A stretch of DNA of 30,561 bases from the NCBI GenBank assembly GCA_023375785.1, contig SZWC01008671.1:52644-83204 (forward strand), read 5' to 3'. Source of the DNA: Penium margaritaceum. Taxonomy: Eukaryota > Streptophyta > Zygnematophyceae > Desmidiales > Peniaceae. Made by a program: the position numbers and the translations under genes. Below the pieces are notes generated by a model that worked only from the letters and a program-made list of their open reading frames with translations, had not been told where the DNA came from and did not search any database. Every line of letters starts with the position of its first letter. The first letter of the stretch is position 1. Below are positions 28,859 to 30,561 of this stretch, piece by piece.

Positions 28859-29095
28859 ATGGTCATTCATCCTGCCTTTCACAAGAGCATTCTCAAGCAT
28901 TACGGGGACCCCAGTACAAACTTCCCTGCCATAGACGTCATACCTCCACCTCTTATACAAGTGGACGAGGGTATGGAATACATGATTGAAGACATCCTCG
29001 GCCATCAATGCCATGGAAAAACGACCGAGTATGTGTTCAAATATCATGGCCACGACGTCACGCACAATAGCTGGGAGCCTACAACAACCTCCTAG
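28859..29095 (+). pseudogene. Gypsy-2 chromodomain
   Basis: EYMIEDILGHQCHGKTTEYV followed by FKYHGHDVTHNSWEP is a chromodomain: the aromatic start, then a Y(V/L)xKWxG-like turn (here VFKYHGHD) and N-SWEP. In chromoviruses it is fused after the integrase and directs integration to marked chromatin. The preceding MVIHPAFHKSILKHYGDP matches the usual VHPVFHVSxL block just before it. This is the best-preserved part of the element, about 79 codons without a stop. Confidence 0.9.
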
Positions 29096-29170
29096 ATGTC
29101 GATCACCTGATTAACGGTTACTACCTTTGTTACAAGCCTACGTGTGCAAACGTGCCCGGACGTCCAACTA

Positions 29171-29184
29171 AAAAGGGAGAGAAA
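29171..29184 (+). other. Gypsy-2 polypurine tract
   Basis: AAAAGGGAGAGAAA lies directly before the 3' LTR start TGTTAC. Confidence 0.9.
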
Positions 29185-29549
29185 TGTTACATCCGTGACG
29201 TACACAAGTCCCTAGACGTAGCGATTGGGAATTTCTATTCTTACATTCATGGCTCACCACGCGCTGACCTCAGAATCTTTACACCAATCTGTCGAGGGAA
29301 TTTTGGCCAACTGCCTCAACCTTTGGTGTTTTGTTCCATTTTTTTTTTTACAGTTTTGACCACCTTCTAGGATGGTCGGCAGAAGTGTCGCAAACTATAT
29401 TGTTGTTTTATTTTGTTCAGTCGACTTCTCAATGGCACTGGAAACAAAACCACGTCTCGATATCCTCGAAGTCCCCTAATTTCTTGGTGGAGCTTTTCAA
29501 TGTATCCACTCACAGTGTGACCTCGCATGTGTCGCTCTGCTTGAGTAAC
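29185..29549 (+). repeat. Gypsy-2 3' LTR, truncated by Copia-4
   Basis: It starts TGTTACATCCG after the PPT and follows the 5' LTR block by block (GGAATTTCTATTCTTACATTCATGG..., GACCACCTTCTAGGATGG, CTCGATATCCTCGAAG). It stops in the segment CTCTGCTTGAGTAAC, where the 5' LTR continues CACCGAGG. The remaining ~150 bp would lie beyond Copia-4. Confidence 0.87.
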
Positions 29550-29774
29550 TGCCTGAGGCAAACGGACTAGAAAACAGGGCCGACACAATAGCACCTGCCG
29601 TCCGCTCCTAGCATTACAGCTAGGAGAAGATATCACCCTCAGGATCACGGTTCCACACTGAGCAGTTCCTAGGCAATCACTTGCTAGCAACTGTGTCCAC
29701 TTAACACTTGGTCACTTTCGCGCGAGGTGCTAGTCAAAGACTAACTCCTGGGGCTTAGACCAACCAGTGTCTTC

Positions 29775-29780
29775 TTTATA
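29775..29780 (-). promoter_or_regulatory. Putative TATA box in the Copia-4 LTR
   Basis: The minus strand reads AGTATAAAGAAGAC, about 450 bases into the LTR, a usual place for the U3 promoter. It is called on sequence and position only. Confidence 0.4.
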
Positions 29781-30050
29781 CTGTTCCTTAGTTGGACAAC
29801 TCTGTGAGGAGCATCTAAGGCCAGATTGTGTAATTAGAATGAGGAATGAGCCTGGTACATATAGTCCTAGGCCTGGCTTCTAAGGTGTGTGGGCAGTGAC
29901 ACTTTTGGGGTGGTCACTCCAAACCACCTCACCAGTCCGCCAATTGGCGCATCCACTGACCGCCAAGTGGCGCACTCTCCTCATGCATGGAGAAATGTCT
30001 AAGAAACTTCCCCTGTGCTAGAAGGTCAAAAAACCTCCTGCGCACATCAA

Positions 30051-30107
30051 GGCTCGATCGCAGGACCTGTTGTCCCTAAGTCCAACATGCTATCCGTTGC
30101 GCTACAC
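30051..30107 (-). other. tRNA-Arg-like segment in the Copia-4 LTR
   Basis: The minus strand has TAGCGCAACGGATAGC, a full match to the pol III A box, then TTGGACTTAGG, and GGTCCTGCGATCGAGCC in the position of the T arm. D-arm and anticodon-arm wording resembles tRNA-Arg genes. The acceptor stem does not pair and the B box is degraded, so it is not a working tRNA gene. Confidence 0.4.
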
Positions 30108-30230
30108 TTCTGGTGTCTCGCTTGGACTTGCACCACGAACAAGGTTTGGGGGACTTACTCCAAGGGAGCAGTGCATGCCCAACCTGTCCGTCAACCCATA
30201 GCAGTGGCCATGGGGCATAGAAGAACAACA

Positions 30231-30241
30231 ATCTCTCCCTT
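30231..30241 (-). other. Copia-4 polypurine tract
   Basis: AAGGGAGAGAT on the minus strand directly precedes the LTR start TGTTGTTC. Confidence 0.7.
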
Positions 30242-30328
30242 GCACCGTAGGCCACCTGCTGTGGTAGTTTTCTTCGGCATGAACCTGTAGCTCTAGGTTG
30301 TGTTTGTGCATGTCAGTTTTCTTGGTCT

Positions 30329-30561
30329 TTAGTTCTCATCTCTTGCATCCACCATGCCGACTCCTCGAGCACCTGCAACATGCAAGTCGCTGTCTAGCGG
30401 CTTTGTCAAGAAGTCCGCAAGCATTTTCTTGGTTGCGACGTGCTCCAGTTCCACGACACCCTTGGCGATAAGGTCACGTGAGTAGTGGTACCGAATATCG
30501 ATGTGCTTTGTACGCCGGGAGATCATGTCGTCCTCTGCCATAGCCATGGCACTTTGGTTGT
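30329..30561 (-). CDS. pol: Copia-4 RNase H C-terminus, partial
   Basis: The frame is open from the window edge to the stop at 30329. It reads NQSAMAMAEDDMISRRTKHI, then DIRYHYSRDLIAKGVVELEH and KKMLADFLTKPL, the standard end of a copia RNase H (DNQSAI..., RTKHIDIRYHF, ADxLTKPL). No stop or frameshift occurs in the visible ~77 codons, so Copia-4 may be better preserved than the others. The Pro in LTKPL distinguishes it from the LTKAL ends of Copia-1 and Copia-3, pointing to a different copia lineage. Confidence 0.88.
   Translation of the reverse strand, partial: NQSAMAMAEDDMISRRTKHIDIRYHYSRDLIAKGVVELEHVATKKMLADFLTKPLDSDLHVAGARGVGMVDARDEN

Larger units (their letters stand above)
22809..29549 (+). 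mobile_element. Gypsy-2: Ty3/gypsy chromovirus, decayed and interrupted
   Basis: 5' LTR, PBS, gag with a zinc-knuckle relic, RT, RNase H, integrase, chromodomain, PPT and a partial 3' LTR are all present in order on the plus strand. The C-terminal chromodomain places it among the chromoviruses. A TRIM sits in the 5' LTR and a MITE in the integrase, and a copia element cuts the 3' LTR. Numerous stops and frame changes show that it is inactive. Confidence 0.9.
29550..30230 (-). repeat. Copia-4 3' LTR
   Basis: The minus strand begins TGTTGTTCTT after a purine tract and ends GCCTCAGGCA where Gypsy-2 resumes, giving TG...CA limits and about 681 bp. TATAAAGAAGAC on the minus strand (TATAAA at 29775-29780) is a plausible TATA box. 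The U3 part has palindromes near 29939-29972 and a tRNA-Arg-like segment near 30051-30107. The partner LTR is not in the window. Confidence 0.72.
29550..30561 (-). mobile_element. Copia-4: 3' end of a copia element, runs off the window
   Basis: On the minus strand an RNase H C-terminus, a PPT and an LTR follow in order. The left limit is set where Gypsy-2 LTR similarity stops. Its other parts lie beyond the window. Confidence 0.8.

Noticed and set aside
1..30561. Search for a host protein-coding gene, rRNA or intact tRNA
   Set aside because: Every coding similarity I could place belongs to copia or gypsy elements. No rRNA signature or complete tRNA cloverleaf was found by reading.

Overview
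This window is eukaryotic, intergenic, transposon-packed DNA. It has no bacterial operons and no clear host gene; everything recognisable belongs to LTR retrotransposons, small non-autonomous elements and simple repeats. Primer-binding sites are of the initiator-Met-tRNA type (TGGTATCAGAGC and close variants). Ty1/copia and chromodomain-bearing Ty3/gypsy families are mixed and nested. At least five nonsense changes fit C-to-T decay at CAG sites. Together these suggest a streptophyte (charophyte alga or land plant). A charophyte is my guess; the sequence does not settle the species.

Layout. 1-606: flank with three copies (and the edge of a fourth) of a ~47-bp hairpin whose inner stem covaries. 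607-9371: a nearly complete minus-strand Ty1/copia element (Copia-1) with two 546-bp matching LTRs (20 mismatches by eye), PBS, PPT, gag, and a pol broken by three single-base frameshifts and three in-frame TAG codons. A 2.25-kb GCT-rich leader lies between PBS and gag. 9372-9850: unassigned. About 9,930-14,217: a much older minus-strand relative (Copia-2) without LTRs or RNase H. 14,222-15,090: 3' end of another minus-strand copia element (Copia-3). About 15,300-16,179: 5' end of a minus-strand gypsy element (Gypsy-3), cut by the next insertion.

16,180-21,385: plus-strand Gypsy-1 (5' LTR, decayed gag, RT, RNase H, integrase), lacking a visible 3' end. 21,386-22,808: unassigned DNA with two adjacent minisatellites (30-bp and 29-bp units). 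22,809-29,549: plus-strand Gypsy-2, an old chromovirus with 5' LTR, PBS, gag, RT, RNase H, integrase, chromodomain, PPT and part of its 3' LTR. Two small elements are nested in it: a 404-bp TRIM-like element inside the 5' LTR and a 480-bp TA-flanked MITE inside the integrase. For both, Gypsy-1 supplies an empty-site comparison. 29,550-30,561: a minus-strand copia element (Copia-4) inserted in the Gypsy-2 3' LTR, represented by its 3' LTR, PPT and RNase H end; it runs off the window.

None of the autonomous elements looks able to move now. Copia-1 is the youngest and best preserved of those seen whole. The window is a layered record of insertions: Gypsy-3, then Gypsy-1 into its LTR; Gypsy-2, then the TRIM, the MITE and Copia-4 into Gypsy-2.
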